DNA of 64,000 bases from Anaerolineales bacterium (lineage in GTDB: Bacteria > Chloroflexota > Anaerolineae > Aggregatilineales > J027), in contig JACKCI010000002.1 in NCBI GenBank assembly GCA_020634155.1, positions 496,001 through 560,000 of the forward strand, written 5' to 3'. Below the pieces are notes generated by a model. It did no database searches and had not been told where the DNA came from. It saw only the letters and a list, made by a program, of their open reading frames with translations. A program made the translations under genes and the position numbers. Each line of letters starts with the position of its first letter. Within the stretch, counting starts at the first letter, position 1. Of this stretch, positions 8,687 through 17,587 are shown in pieces.

Positions 8687-9346
8687 ATGTTGGTCGATCT
8701 TAGCCATACCATTCAACCCGATATGCCCCTGTTTAGCCCGACGGCTCCTGCGCCCCACATCAGCGCATGGATGAGCCATGCCCAAGCTGCGGTCAGTGGC
8801 AACTACGAAGGCTGCTCGTGCGAGATTACCCAGATTCAGTTTGTGACCAGTTGCGGCACTTACCTTGATAGCCCGTATCATTTTCATACAGGGCGGGCTA
8901 CGATTGACCAACTCAGCCTTGAGCAACTCATCTTACCCGGTGTGGTGGTGGACTGTCGCGGATTAGCAGCGTATGAGCCTATTGAACCGCATGTTCTTGA
9001 TGGGGTAGATATGGCGGGTAAGGCGGTGCTGTTTCATACGGGCTGGAGTCGCTATTGGGGCCAACCAGCATATTATCAGTATCCCTATTTGACAGGTGCA
9101 ACGGCAGAGGCGCTTGTCGCAGGTGGTGCCAAACTCGTGGGCATGGACTATCTGGCTGCCGATGATATTCGGAACCCACGCCGCCCCGTTCACGTCACAC
9201 TCTTGGGCCATGACATTTTAATTGTCGAAAACCTAACCAACTTGGCGGCATTGCCCGCCGGTGGCTTTATCTTTCATGCCGTACCTGCCAAGGTGCAAGG
9301 GGCGGCAGCTTTTCCGATTCGGGCTTATGCTGTTTTAGGAGTCTAA
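8687..9346 (+). CDS. Cyclase family protein (kynurenine formamidase-like)
   Basis: The start chosen is the ATG at 8687, giving about 219 residues beginning MLVDLSHTIQPDMP, the usual N-terminus of the family (D-L-[ST]-H-x-[IL]). The open frame runs 18 codons further upstream but would overlap the divergent cytochrome gene. The family hydrolyses N-formylkynurenine or similar amides/lactones using metal bound by an H-x-GTH-x-D-x-P-x-H motif. Here the motif reads S-C-GTY-L-D-S-P-Y-H, so two of the histidines are replaced while Asp and the last His remain. Activity is therefore uncertain. It is 7 bases from the following WD40 gene and likely co-transcribed with it. Confidence 0.75.
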   Translation: MLVDLSHTIQPDMPLFSPTAPAPHISAWMSHAQAAVSGNYEGCSCEITQIQFVTSCGTYLDSPYHFHTGRATIDQLSLEQLILPGVVVDCRGLAAYEPIEPHVLDGVDMAGKAVLFHTGWSRYWGQPAYYQYPYLTGATAEALVAGGAKLVGMDYLAADDIRNPRRPVHVTLLGHDILIVENLTNLAALPAGGFIFHAVPAKVQGAAAFPIRAYAVLGV

Positions 9347-9353
9347 TAGAACT

Positions 9354-11099
9354 ATGGCAACGCGCACACAAAATTGCCCTAATTGCGGATCATCTATGAA
9401 TATCCAATATCTGGGGCCAATGCAGGATAAAATTTGGGTCTGTCCATCTTGTGGAACAACGGTGGATGCCCCTGACAACTATCAAAAAATCCACCGCCGC
9501 CAGCATGTTGGCCCCCAAGGTCAGCAAATCTACGAGGAAATTCACGAGATTCGCTCGGATGACCCCCAAGCTGCCGCTTTCCAGCAACGCATGGTACAGG
9601 TGCAAACCCCGTCGATTATGACACCACCCATGACCACTGGGCAGACGGTCAAGGTTGGCGCAGGTGCGGGAGCCTGTGCGTGTAGCTTCACAGGTATCAT
9701 CGTTTTGCTGACGGTGGTGCTACCCTTAGTGATTGGCGGCATTGTGTTGGCGGCGGTCTTGTTTAATGTAGACCTTTCCGACACCCCGCTCGATACCTTG
9801 GGTATTGTTCCTAATACACCCGACGAATTGCCCATCTTGCGCGAGGCAGTTTTTGAGAATAGCCACATTGACGCCATTGTATATAGCCCCACTGGGCAAC
9901 GGCTCATTACGGTGGGCGGCCCTGATGAGATTGTGCTATGGGATGCCAATACCTATGAACAGTTAGCGACAATTGAAGCCACCTTTCTCATTCAAGATGT
10001 GACCTTCACCGCTGATGGCAGCAAGTTTGGCCTTGCTGACGGAAGTGAAATCAAAGTCTACGACGCCCAATCAGGTGATTTAGTTCAAAGTATGCGCCCG
10101 CGTGATTATTATCATCGATTTTTGTTCATGCCCAATGGTGAATATGCGTTGGTTGCTGAAAACACGCCTGATGACTCAACTTTGGTCTTGGTCTCACTCG
10201 ACACGTTTTTGCCTGTACGCGAACTGGGTACAGACAAAATGGCGGGGACGTTTTTGTTTAGCAAGAACGGGCGTTATCTGTTTAATATCATGAACGATAG
10301 CCAAATTTCGATTTGGGACTTAAACAATGCGGATGTCATCTTCCGCAGCAAAGTCCCCGATATGTCGAGTATTTCAGCAGCGGCCTTCAGTCCAGATAAC
10401 CAAACGCTGGCCCTTGGCAGTGGACATACCATCCAATTGTATACGCTAGTGGGTAGTGAACTTCGCAAAGGCAAGACTTTTGAAGTTACAGACGGTGTGT
10501 ATGGTATCCAAAGCCTGACTTTTAGCCCCGATGCCAAGTATCTGGTCTCAGGTGACTTTTTCGGCAAGGCGCTCGTGTGGGACATCCGCGAGGGCAAGGC
10601 GGTTTATGCCCTTGAGAATGAGGATGTATCCAATTATCATGCGGCCTTCAGCCCTGATGGGAGTGTGTTGGTCACGGGCGGCCTTGGCGATTTCTTGGTA
10701 TTTTGGGAATTTGGCGATAAAGAGCCGTCTGCCAGTACCGAAGTTGCACCACCAACCGAAGCTTCCCCGATTGAAATTAGTAGTCCTGTCTCACCCCTAA
10801 GCGATTCAGAGACATTTGACTCAGTGGTCGCAACCATGAACGCTACATCGGGTAATCAACTCGGCTCCATCAGCACTTGTGTACTCATCGGCAAGACATC
10901 AGGTGTACGGATTCGGGCTGAGGCCAGCACGCAATCAGATATTCAGGGTACCCTCACCAGCGGGGCCTTTGCCGATGGTAAGAAACAAGGTAGCGATGGC
11001 ATGACATGGTATCGCCTATCAGATGGGAGTGGCTGGGTACGTGAGGATGTGGTCGAGGCTCCGGCAAGTTTGTGTAGTGGCCTGCCAACAGTGCAGTAG
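9354..11099 (+). CDS. Zinc-ribbon, single-span membrane protein with WD40 propeller and SH3 domain
   Basis: 581 residues. A cytoplasmic zinc ribbon (CPNCG...CPSCG, about residues 8-37) is followed by a linker, a membrane span around 112-140, then an extracytoplasmic WD40-like beta-propeller (about 160-460, repeats ending in VLWD, SIWD, LVWD, VFWE), a Ser/Glu/Pro linker and a C-terminal bacterial SH3 domain (about 508-575). The topology suggests a cell-surface scaffold or sensor tied to a cytoplasmic zinc module. It is a protein style common in Chloroflexota; no enzymatic residues are apparent. The domain order is read directly, the role is inference. Confidence 0.8.
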   Translation: MATRTQNCPNCGSSMNIQYLGPMQDKIWVCPSCGTTVDAPDNYQKIHRRQHVGPQGQQIYEEIHEIRSDDPQAAAFQQRMVQVQTPSIMTPPMTTGQTVKVGAGAGACACSFTGIIVLLTVVLPLVIGGIVLAAVLFNVDLSDTPLDTLGIVPNTPDELPILREAVFENSHIDAIVYSPTGQRLITVGGPDEIVLWDANTYEQLATIEATFLIQDVTFTADGSKFGLADGSEIKVYDAQSGDLVQSMRPRDYYHRFLFMPNGEYALVAENTPDDSTLVLVSLDTFLPVRELGTDKMAGTFLFSKNGRYLFNIMNDSQISIWDLNNADVIFRSKVPDMSSISAAAFSPDNQTLALGSGHTIQLYTLVGSELRKGKTFEVTDGVYGIQSLTFSPDAKYLVSGDFFGKALVWDIREGKAVYALENEDVSNYHAAFSPDGSVLVTGGLGDFLVFWEFGDKEPSASTEVAPPTEASPIEISSPVSPLSDSETFDSVVATMNATSGNQLGSISTCVLIGKTSGVRIRAEASTQSDIQGTLTSGAFADGKKQGSDGMTWYRLSDGSGWVREDVVEAPASLCSGLPTVQ

Positions 11100-11133
11100 G
11101 GCCGAGGGCTGTTGGCCCCGACCCTACTTTCTT
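11096..11133 (+). terminator. Intrinsic terminator after the WD40/SH3 gene
   Basis: GTAGGG (11096-11101) pairs with CCCTAC (11122-11127) with an inner GGGC/GCCC stem, followed by TTTCTT. It contains the stop codon of the WD40 gene and lies just before the convergent end of uvrB. Confidence 0.75.
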
Positions 11134-11138
11134 AATGG

Positions 11139-13199
11139 CTAATTGAGGTTGTCCTTCACCAACAAGAGCGAGAAGTCTGCATCGCTTTGTTCGCGCTTGA
11201 AGACCATAATCTGACGCAACTCAATCACTTGGTCACGCAAGATAGCCGCCTTCTCAAATTCGAGGGCTTTGGCGGCTTTCTTCATTTCATCCTCAAGGTT
11301 CTTGACCAGCTTATCCAGTTCAGAGAGGGGCAGGTCAACAGGCGAGACCGAGACCGCCGCTTCTTCCTCGTCTTCTTCTAGGGCTGGCTCGGCCTTCAAT
11401 GTCCGCAGGCGCTCGGTCAGGTCGCGCACTTCCTTCACGATACTGGCGGGTTCGATACCATGTTCACGGTTGTAGTCGTCCTGAATCTGGCGACGGCGGG
11501 CCGTTTCATCAATGGCCTCTTGCATGGCGGGGGTCATCTTGTCGGCGTACATAATCACCCGTCCCTCAATGTGGCGGGCTGCCCGCCCGATGTTCTGAAT
11601 CAAGGCAGGGGCAGAGCGCAGGAAGCCCTGTTTATCCGCATCCAATATCGCCACCAGTGAGACCTCTGGTAAGTCCAGCCCTTCGCGCAGGAGGTTGACC
11701 CCCACCACCGCATCATAGACCCCCAAGCGCAAATCACGCAAAATCTCGATGCGCTCTAAGGTATCGACCTCAGCGTGGAGGTAGTGAGTCTTGATGCCCA
11801 TTTCGAGCAGATACTCAGAGAGGTCTTCAGCCATGCGCTGGGTCAGGGTCACAATCAGCGCCCGTTGCCCAATCGCCACCCGCTGCTCGACTTCCTTGAG
11901 CAAGTCATCAACCTGCCCTTTGGTACCGCGTACTTCAACCACTGGGTCAAGGATACCTGTTGGGCGGATGATTTGCTGCACCACCTGCTCGGCGTGTTCC
12001 AGTTCATAGGTGGCCGGGGTGGCGGACATATAGACCGTCTGCCCCATGCGGTCTTGGAACTCATCAAAATTGAGGGGGCGATTATCCAAGGCGCTTGGCA
12101 AACGGAAGCCGTACTCAATCAACACCTCTTTGCGGGCGCGGTCACCGTTGTACATGCCTCGCACTTGAGGGATGGTCATGTGGCTTTCGTCTATGACGAG
12201 TAGGTAGTCGTCGGGGAAGTAATCGAGCAGGGTAAAGGGGGCGCTCCCTGATGGGCGTTGGTCAAGGTGGCGCGAATAGTTTTCAATGCCGCTGGTGTAG
12301 CCGATTTCCTTAATCATCTCAAGGTCGTAGCGGGTGCGCTGCTCAAGGCGTTGGGCTTCAACCAGCCTGTTTTGCTGCTTGAGGTTGGAAAGCTGCACCT
12401 CTAGCTCCAGTTGGATATCATAGAGGGCTTTCTGTACCTTTTCCTCTTCGGTGACAAAGTGCTTGGCGGGGTAGATGGTCACTAGTTGGTGTTGTTGGTT
12501 GATTTCACCCGTCACCGGGTCAAATTCGCTAATGCGTTCAATCTCATCGCCAAACATGGAGAGGCGCATGGCGGTCTGGTTATAGGGCGGCCAGATGTCC
12601 AGCGTATCCCCACGCACGCGGAAGGTACCGCGCCGTAGCTCAAAGTCGTTACGGGTGTAGTAGATGCTGATGAGATGGCGCAGGATGAGGTCGCGCCGTA
12701 AGACTTGACCAACGCTTAAATCGAGTGTCACCTTGTTCCATGCCACCGGATTGCCGATGCCATAGATGCACGAGACCGAGGCCACAATGAGAACATCACG
12801 GCGGGTCATCAGCGAGACGGTGGCTGCCAAGCGGAGGCGGTCAATGTCCTCGTTGATGTCAGCATCTTTCTCGATATAGAGGTCTTGCTTGGCGATATAG
12901 GCTTCGGGCTGGTAGTAGTCGTAGTAGCTGACAAAATACTCCACCGCGTTGTTGGGGAAGAAGGCCTTGAACTCTGAATAGAGTTGGGCCGCCAGCGTCT
13001 TGTTGTGGGCAATCACCAAGGTTGGGCGGTTGACTTGGGCCACCACATTCGCCAGCGCGAAGGTTTTGCCTGTACCTGTCGCACCCAACAGGATTTGATG
13101 CTTGAGTCCGCGTTGAAGGCCATCGACCATGCCCGCGATTGCCGCTGGTTGGTCGCCAGTAGGTTTGTACTCCGAGACCAGTTGAAAACCTGACACCAC
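11139..13199 (-). CDS. uvrB: Excinuclease ABC subunit B
   Basis: 686 residues, full length for the family. UvrB is the damage-verifying helicase-like core of nucleotide excision repair, loaded by UvrA and then joined by the nuclease UvrC. Visible are Walker A GATGTGKTFAL, the beta-hairpin YYDYYQPEAYI that inserts between DNA strands, the helicase motif DESHMT, motifs V/VI around LREGLDLPEVSLVAILDADK and QNIGRAARH, and the C-terminal UVR helix pair (about 635-670) that contacts UvrC. The start is one of two adjacent GTG codons with AAAGG upstream. An acidic Glu-rich insert (about 610-620) precedes the UVR motif. No LexA box could be identified. Confidence 0.97.
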   Translation of the reverse strand: MVSGFQLVSEYKPTGDQPAAIAGMVDGLQRGLKHQILLGATGTGKTFALANVVAQVNRPTLVIAHNKTLAAQLYSEFKAFFPNNAVEYFVSYYDYYQPEAYIAKQDLYIEKDADINEDIDRLRLAATVSLMTRRDVLIVASVSCIYGIGNPVAWNKVTLDLSVGQVLRRDLILRHLISIYYTRNDFELRRGTFRVRGDTLDIWPPYNQTAMRLSMFGDEIERISEFDPVTGEINQQHQLVTIYPAKHFVTEEEKVQKALYDIQLELEVQLSNLKQQNRLVEAQRLEQRTRYDLEMIKEIGYTSGIENYSRHLDQRPSGSAPFTLLDYFPDDYLLVIDESHMTIPQVRGMYNGDRARKEVLIEYGFRLPSALDNRPLNFDEFQDRMGQTVYMSATPATYELEHAEQVVQQIIRPTGILDPVVEVRGTKGQVDDLLKEVEQRVAIGQRALIVTLTQRMAEDLSEYLLEMGIKTHYLHAEVDTLERIEILRDLRLGVYDAVVGVNLLREGLDLPEVSLVAILDADKQGFLRSAPALIQNIGRAARHIEGRVIMYADKMTPAMQEAIDETARRRQIQDDYNREHGIEPASIVKEVRDLTERLRTLKAEPALEEDEEEAAVSVSPVDLPLSELDKLVKNLEDEMKKAAKALEFEKAAILRDQVIELRQIMVFKREQSDADFSLLLVKDNLN

Positions 13200-13227
13200 C
13201 TGTCCCTTTCATCATCGAACAAGAATT

Positions 13228-14289
13228 CTATTTTATCATAAAGTCACGCTTTTTCTTCTTTTTGTGAGAGCGTTTCCGTAGCATCCACCAGCCTCTTTGC
13301 AGTAAATCCACCAGTAGAAACCAATAGGTGCCGGGCGAGAGTAATGTGCCAATCCGAGACGTAATGACTCGATACCAATGGGGCTTAGGACTGCGCTCAT
13401 CAAAGTGCCATTCAATGATTTTGACAACCAGCGCCAAGGTCAAGGTCAACGCCAAATAGGTCAGGGCCACCACATTATAGGTCTCGAAGACGCGAAAGGT
13501 GGCGGTAGACATAGTGCGCCCACGTCGGGTGATGTCCTCGACCCCCACCACTGAGACCAACGAGCTTTCTTTGAGCATGGCGATAAAGTCATTGCCCAAG
13601 GGTGGCAAGATGATGCGAAAGGCTTGCGGCAAAACCACCAGCATCATCACCTGCGGGCGCTTCAGCCCTAGGCTCTTGGCAGCTTCGATTTGCCCTCGGT
13701 CAATACTCTGGATACCCGCCCGAAAAATCTCCGACAAAAAAGCACTATAGGACACGGCAAGGGCCAAGACCACCCGTCGCTCAAGGCTAATGGAAGGGTC
13801 GCGGATATTGAGCGTTTTGAAATAAGCCCCGATTCCAAAAATGGTAATCTGTTGGTCAACCAACCACTTGCCCGCGACATTGGCCTGTTTAACCAACTCA
13901 GGCGTCAAACCCAAGGCCACGTAAATCACCAGAATCAGGGTGGGGATGCCGCGTACCACTTCGACATAGAGGGTGCTGAACTGGCAGAGAAAAAAATTAT
14001 CAGAAAGGCGCATCAAGGCAATCAGTAAGCCGAGCATCAAGGCAAAGGCATAGGCTCGTATCGAGACCCGCACCGTGACTTTAATACCCTCCTCAACACC
14101 CCGCCAAATAGTGTTATATACGTCGATTTGCATCAAGCTGCTGACAATATAAAACAAGGCAATGAGGATAACCAATAGCCACCATGGGGCTTTTTTGAGG
14201 CGATTAATCAGCAGATTGCGTTTTTGGGGGTTGGAGCGATCTGGTGGGGGGAGATGAGTTTCAACATACGACATGAGTTTAAGTACCAT
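13228..14289 (-). CDS. Amino acid ABC transporter permease (HisM/GlnP family)
   Basis: 353 residues (or 348 from an in-frame ATG at 14274; neither start has a convincing nearby Shine-Dalgarno). It is a polar amino acid permease with an N-terminal extension. The inner-membrane helices begin near residue 33 and the conserved EAA loop is EAAKSLGLKRPQVMMLVVLPQAFRIILPPLGN. The C-terminus carries an unusual basic tail with five consecutive Lys. It follows the binding-protein gene by 46 bases, so they form one transport unit. The ATP-binding subunit is not encoded next to it and must come from elsewhere in the genome. Confidence 0.9.
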   Translation of the reverse strand: MVLKLMSYVETHLPPPDRSNPQKRNLLINRLKKAPWWLLVILIALFYIVSSLMQIDVYNTIWRGVEEGIKVTVRVSIRAYAFALMLGLLIALMRLSDNFFLCQFSTLYVEVVRGIPTLILVIYVALGLTPELVKQANVAGKWLVDQQITIFGIGAYFKTLNIRDPSISLERRVVLALAVSYSAFLSEIFRAGIQSIDRGQIEAAKSLGLKRPQVMMLVVLPQAFRIILPPLGNDFIAMLKESSLVSVVGVEDITRRGRTMSTATFRVFETYNVVALTYLALTLTLALVVKIIEWHFDERSPKPHWYRVITSRIGTLLSPGTYWFLLVDLLQRGWWMLRKRSHKKKKKRDFMIK

Positions 14290-14291
14290 CA

Positions 14292-14315
14292 GAGGGGAGA
14301 ATCGCTTCCCCCCTC
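14292..14315 (-). terminator. Intercistronic hairpin with GCGA tetraloop
   Basis: On the minus-strand RNA a 10-bp stem with one G-U pair (14315-14306 with 14301-14292) is closed by GCGA, a GNRA loop. It lies between the abundant binding-protein gene and the permease gene, the usual place for a partial terminator or mRNA-stabilising hairpin. The GGAGGGG purine tract that could serve as ribosome binding site is the left arm of the stem. Confidence 0.55.
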
Positions 14316-14335
14316 CGTTACTGTCTTTAATCTAT

Positions 14336-15856
14336 TTATTGAGCAGGAACATAGTCAAAGAACCACTTATTATACAAGTAGTCCAAGTAACCATCGGCAT
14401 GGATGGAGGCGATGGCGGCGTTAAAGGAATCCACCAAGTCGCTACCAATCGGGAAAATGACACCAAATTCATCACGCGAGATGGGGTCGCCCACCAGCTT
14501 AACCGATTGACCCGTGGTGCTGACAAAGCCAGCCGCAGCCGACGCATCCGCAGGCAGGGCATCAATTTCACCGGCCAACAGGGCCGCAACCAACAAGCCA
14601 AACTCATCGAATACCACGCGGCGGTCTTCGGGGAAGCCATCGGTGACAAAGAAGCCTGCCGTACCTGCTTGCACACCCAAAATGGTGTCATCAAGGGCAG
14701 CCATCTCATCCAAAGAGCTAAAGCGGTCTTCGTTGTCACGCACCAGCAGAAACTGGTCGAGATTGATATACGGGTCGCTGAAGTCCACAATCGACTTGCG
14801 CTCTTCAATGATGCTGATACCCGTGATACCAGCATCATAGGCACCGTCGCCCACTGCGGCAATCAACGCATCGAAGCTAATAGTTTGATAATCGAGGGTG
14901 CAGTTGATACGGGCGCAGATTTCAGCGAGCATGTCATACTCATAGCCGATAACTTCACCAGTGGCGGGGTCTTCAAATTGGAAGGGGGTGTAGAGATTTT
15001 CGACCGCCATCACAATTTCTTGACCGCCCAAATCCGGCATACCCGCGTAGAGTTCACCAGTGGCGGCGTTGTAGTCAAAGAACCACTTGTAATAGAGATA
15101 GTCGAGGAAGCCGTCGGCGGTGATACTGGCAATGGCGGCGTTGAAGGGTTCTACCAAGTCACTGCCAAGCGGGAAGATGATACCAAACTCGTCACGGGAG
15201 AGGGGTTCCCCGACCAGCTTGACGGCATCACCCGTCGCACCAACAAAACCCGCCGCAGCGGAGGCATCGGCAGGCAAGGCATCGATTTCACCCGCCATCA
15301 AAGCCGCGACCAGCAAGCCAAACTCATCAAACACCACGCGGCGGTCTTCAGGATAGCCGTCAGTCACAAAGAAGCCCGCTGTACCCGCTTGCACACCCAA
15401 AATGGTGTCATCAAGAGCCGCCATCTCATCAATAGAGGTGAAGCGGTCTTCATCGGCACGCACGAGCAAGAATTGGTCGAGGTTGATATAGGGGTCGCTG
15501 AAGTCCACAATCGACTTGCGTTCTTCAATGATACTAATGCCCGTAATGCCCATATCATAGGCACCATCACCCACCGCGGCAATCAACGCATCGAAGCTGA
15601 TGGTTTGAAAATCGAGGGTGCAGTTAATACGGTGGCAGATTTCATCGAGCATATCGTACTCATAGCCCATGACCTCGCCAGTGTTCGGGTTCTCAAATTG
15701 GAAGGGGGTATAGAGGTTTTCTACGGCAACAACAATCTCACGCCCTTCAAGATCGGGGAGTTCGGGATACACGGCATCTTGGGCAGCGACAGGAACAACC
15801 ATCCCTATCACCAGAACCAAAACGACCAAGAAAAACAAGGATTTCTTAAGCTGCAT
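14336..15856 (-). CDS. Amino acid ABC transporter substrate-binding protein with two tandem SBP domains
   Basis: 506 residues, twice the usual size of a family 3 solute-binding protein. After a signal peptide (about 1-25) a complete SBP_bac_3 domain (about 36-262) is followed by a second complete one (about 270-500). Both contain the segments VAVENLYTPFQFE or VMAVENLYTPFQFE, the ligand-loop sequence ITGISIIEERKS, VDFSDPYINLDQF and VQAGTAGFFVTDG, and most of the two halves is identical at protein level. Family members capture amino acids outside the membrane and deliver them to a HisM-type permease, which is the next gene. SD is GAGGAG. Two binding domains per polypeptide could raise local ligand capture. 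Confidence 0.9.
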   Translation of the reverse strand: MQLKKSLFFLVVLVLVIGMVVPVAAQDAVYPELPDLEGREIVVAVENLYTPFQFENPNTGEVMGYEYDMLDEICHRINCTLDFQTISFDALIAAVGDGAYDMGITGISIIEERKSIVDFSDPYINLDQFLLVRADEDRFTSIDEMAALDDTILGVQAGTAGFFVTDGYPEDRRVVFDEFGLLVAALMAGEIDALPADASAAAGFVGATGDAVKLVGEPLSRDEFGIIFPLGSDLVEPFNAAIASITADGFLDYLYYKWFFDYNAATGELYAGMPDLGGQEIVMAVENLYTPFQFEDPATGEVIGYEYDMLAEICARINCTLDYQTISFDALIAAVGDGAYDAGITGISIIEERKSIVDFSDPYINLDQFLLVRDNEDRFSSLDEMAALDDTILGVQAGTAGFFVTDGFPEDRRVVFDEFGLLVAALLAGEIDALPADASAAAGFVSTTGQSVKLVGDPISRDEFGVIFPIGSDLVDSFNAAIASIHADGYLDYLYNKWFFDYVPAQ

Positions 15857-16025
15857 CTTTGGCTACTCCTCTGATGTTATATAATAGGCACTATCGATTA
15901 TAGCAAGTGGAAAGCAACCAGCCATTAGCAACTCCAATTCACTCATTATTGTCGATACCGACCTCGGTCAAAACGCGGCGGTAGTTTATCTGGCTGGGCT
16001 GAATACCAATGATAGCCGCCGTACC

Positions 16026-16880
16026 ATGCGCCAAGCCCTTGACCGTATGGCCGAGCTATTGACGGGTACGCCCGACGCCTTGAGTTGCCATTGGGGAGCT
16101 TTGCGCCTCAACCATACAATCATGATTCGGGCATGGTTGGTTGAGAACTACAAGCCAGCCACCGTCAATAAGATGCTCTCGGCGTTGCGGGGAGTTCTGA
16201 AAGCGGCATGGCTACTGGGGCAGATGTCGGCAGAAGATTACCAGAAGGCCGTCACTATCAACAGCATCAAAAACTACACCCTACCCGCCGGACGGGAGGT
16301 CGAAATGGCCGAGATGAGCGCCTTGCTATCAGCCTGTCAAATCGACACCAGCCCAGCCGGTACCCGTGATGCCGCCATGATTGCCATTCTCTATGGGGCG
16401 GGCCTGCGGCGGGCCGAAGTTGTCAAGCTAGATGTGGCGGATTATAGCAACCAAGAGCGCTTGGTGGTGCGTGGTAAGGGCCGCAAAGAGCGTACAGCAT
16501 GGCTCAACCAAGGTGTCGTTGCTGCCCTTGAGGATTGGTTGGTGCTACGGGGAGCATGGGCAGGGCCGCTGTTCACCCCTATCAATAAAGCCCACGCGAT
16601 TGTCGAGAGGCGTTTGACCACCCAAGCTGTTTATTATATTTTGCAGAAACGCTCAGTCGAGGCTGAGATTGCAGCGTTCAGCCCCCATGACTTGCGGCGC
16701 ACTTTTGTCAGCAACCTGCTGGATGCGGGAGCCGATATTGCGGTGGTCTCACGCATGGCCGGTCATGCCAACGTGCAGACGACGGCCCGTTATGACCGTC
16801 GTCCCGAAGAGGCCAAGAAGCGGGCGGCAGGACTGTTACATGTCCCCTATCGCACCCGTAAACCCCGTGAGGATGGCTAA
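16026..16880 (+). CDS. Tyrosine recombinase/integrase (XerC/D-like), start unclear
   Basis: The first ATG gives 284 residues, but the same frame stays open back to 15888 and the residues just before the ATG (VYLAGLNTNDSRRT) read as a normal core-binding helix, so the true protein is longer. No ATG, GTG or TTG exists in the frame between the stop at 15885 and 16026. Either an ATT/CTG start is used or the 5' end is lost. The catalytic domain looks intact: R in GAGLRRAEV, K in GKGRKERTAW, H-x-x-R in SPHDLRRTF, H in GHANVQ and the nucleophilic Tyr in TTARYDRR. The enzyme should cut and rejoin DNA; no att site or adjacent element genes are visible. Confidence 0.82.
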   Translation: MRQALDRMAELLTGTPDALSCHWGALRLNHTIMIRAWLVENYKPATVNKMLSALRGVLKAAWLLGQMSAEDYQKAVTINSIKNYTLPAGREVEMAEMSALLSACQIDTSPAGTRDAAMIAILYGAGLRRAEVVKLDVADYSNQERLVVRGKGRKERTAWLNQGVVAALEDWLVLRGAWAGPLFTPINKAHAIVERRLTTQAVYYILQKRSVEAEIAAFSPHDLRRTFVSNLLDAGADIAVVSRMAGHANVQTTARYDRRPEEAKKRAAGLLHVPYRTRKPREDG

Positions 16881-16949
16881 TTGGGCCATTTGATCCTCGT
16901 TTTGTGTCTAATCTTCACTCGATTTGTTGGGCATTGCCTGTAAAAATGA

Positions 16950-16979
16950 CCGCAACTTTTTGCCTTTAGTAGACTCGGT
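16950..16979 (+). promoter_or_regulatory. Putative ECF sigma promoter of the sigma/anti-sigma operon
   Basis: CCGCAACTTTTT (16950-16961) as -35 and CTCGGT (16974-16979) as -10 are separated by exactly 12 bases, 29 bases before the sigma gene ATG at 17009. The same two blocks with the same spacing precede the operon at 18614. AAC in the -35 and a CGG-containing -10 are typical of ECF promoters, so autoregulation is likely. Confidence 0.7.
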
Positions 16980-16993
16980 CTCTATAAACCGAG
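16974..16993 (+). repeat. Inverted repeat overlapping the sigma operon -10
   Basis: CTCGGT (16974-16979) and ACCGAG (16988-16993) form a 6-bp palindromic pair with an 8-base spacer across the likely transcription start. It is absent from the second copy of the promoter and could be an operator or be chance. Confidence 0.35.
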
Positions 16994-17008
16994 ACGGACA
17001 CGGTATCC

Positions 17009-17587
17009 ATGATTGTTTTAGTGCTACCTGATATTCCTGTGGAGGACGAACTTCTCGCCAAGGCACGGCGCGGTGACCAAGAGGCCATTATGCACATCTA
17101 CGACAGCTATTTTCAGCCTATCTATCAATTTGTGCGGCTACGGGTCGGGGATAGCAGCCTTGCCGAAGATATTGCCAGCGAAGTCTTCCTCAAATTTGTG
17201 GATTCATTGGGCAAACCCAGCGCCCCACGCAAGACCCTGCGCGGCTGGCTATTCCGCGTTGCCCGCCATGAAATCCATCACCATTATAAAAAGTCAGCTA
17301 AATTACCCACCACCACCCTTGATGAGTGGCTACCAGACAGCGGTGATGAGAGCGACCCCGAAGTGCAGTTTATTCAGACCTTGAATGTAGAGCGGGCGCG
17401 TCATGCTCTGCGGATGCTGGCCCCCGACCAGCAAGAGGTCTTGGTGTTGCGCTTTGGGCAGCAACTCGATTTACAAGAGACAGCCGACGTGATGGGCAAG
17501 ACCATTAGTGCCATCAAATCTTTACAGTTCCGTGCCGTCAATACCCTGCGTGAGATTTTAGGTGAAATGAGGCCAAGTCATGGCTAA
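17009..17587 (+). CDS. ECF-type RNA polymerase sigma factor
   Basis: 192 residues. Region 2 (about 25-95) shows HIYDSYFQPIYQFV, LAEDIASEVFLKFVDS and the LRGWLFRVARHEIHHHYKK helix; region 4 (about 130-188) shows LAPDQQEVLVLRFGQQLDLQETADVMGKTISAIKSLQFRAVNTLR compressed to the usual helix-turn-helix (key LQETADVMG and AIKSLQ). There is no region 3, as expected for extracytoplasmic-function sigma factors. The stop codon overlaps the next gene by 8 bases, so sigma and anti-sigma are made together. No good Shine-Dalgarno precedes the ATG, and in-frame GTG codons at 17021 and 17039 are alternatives. Confidence 0.92.
   Translation: MIVLVLPDIPVEDELLAKARRGDQEAIMHIYDSYFQPIYQFVRLRVGDSSLAEDIASEVFLKFVDSLGKPSAPRKTLRGWLFRVARHEIHHHYKKSAKLPTTTLDEWLPDSGDESDPEVQFIQTLNVERARHALRMLAPDQQEVLVLRFGQQLDLQETADVMGKTISAIKSLQFRAVNTLREILGEMRPSHG

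Noticed and set aside
14273..15874. 533-codon open frame on the plus strand opposite the binding-protein gene
   Set aside because: It is the complement of a highly convincing tandem SBP gene. Its own translation has no domain and simply mirrors the duplicated codons.
16974..16993. Inverted repeat at the sigma promoter as a terminator
   Set aside because: No T-run follows and it overlaps the predicted -10; at most an operator.
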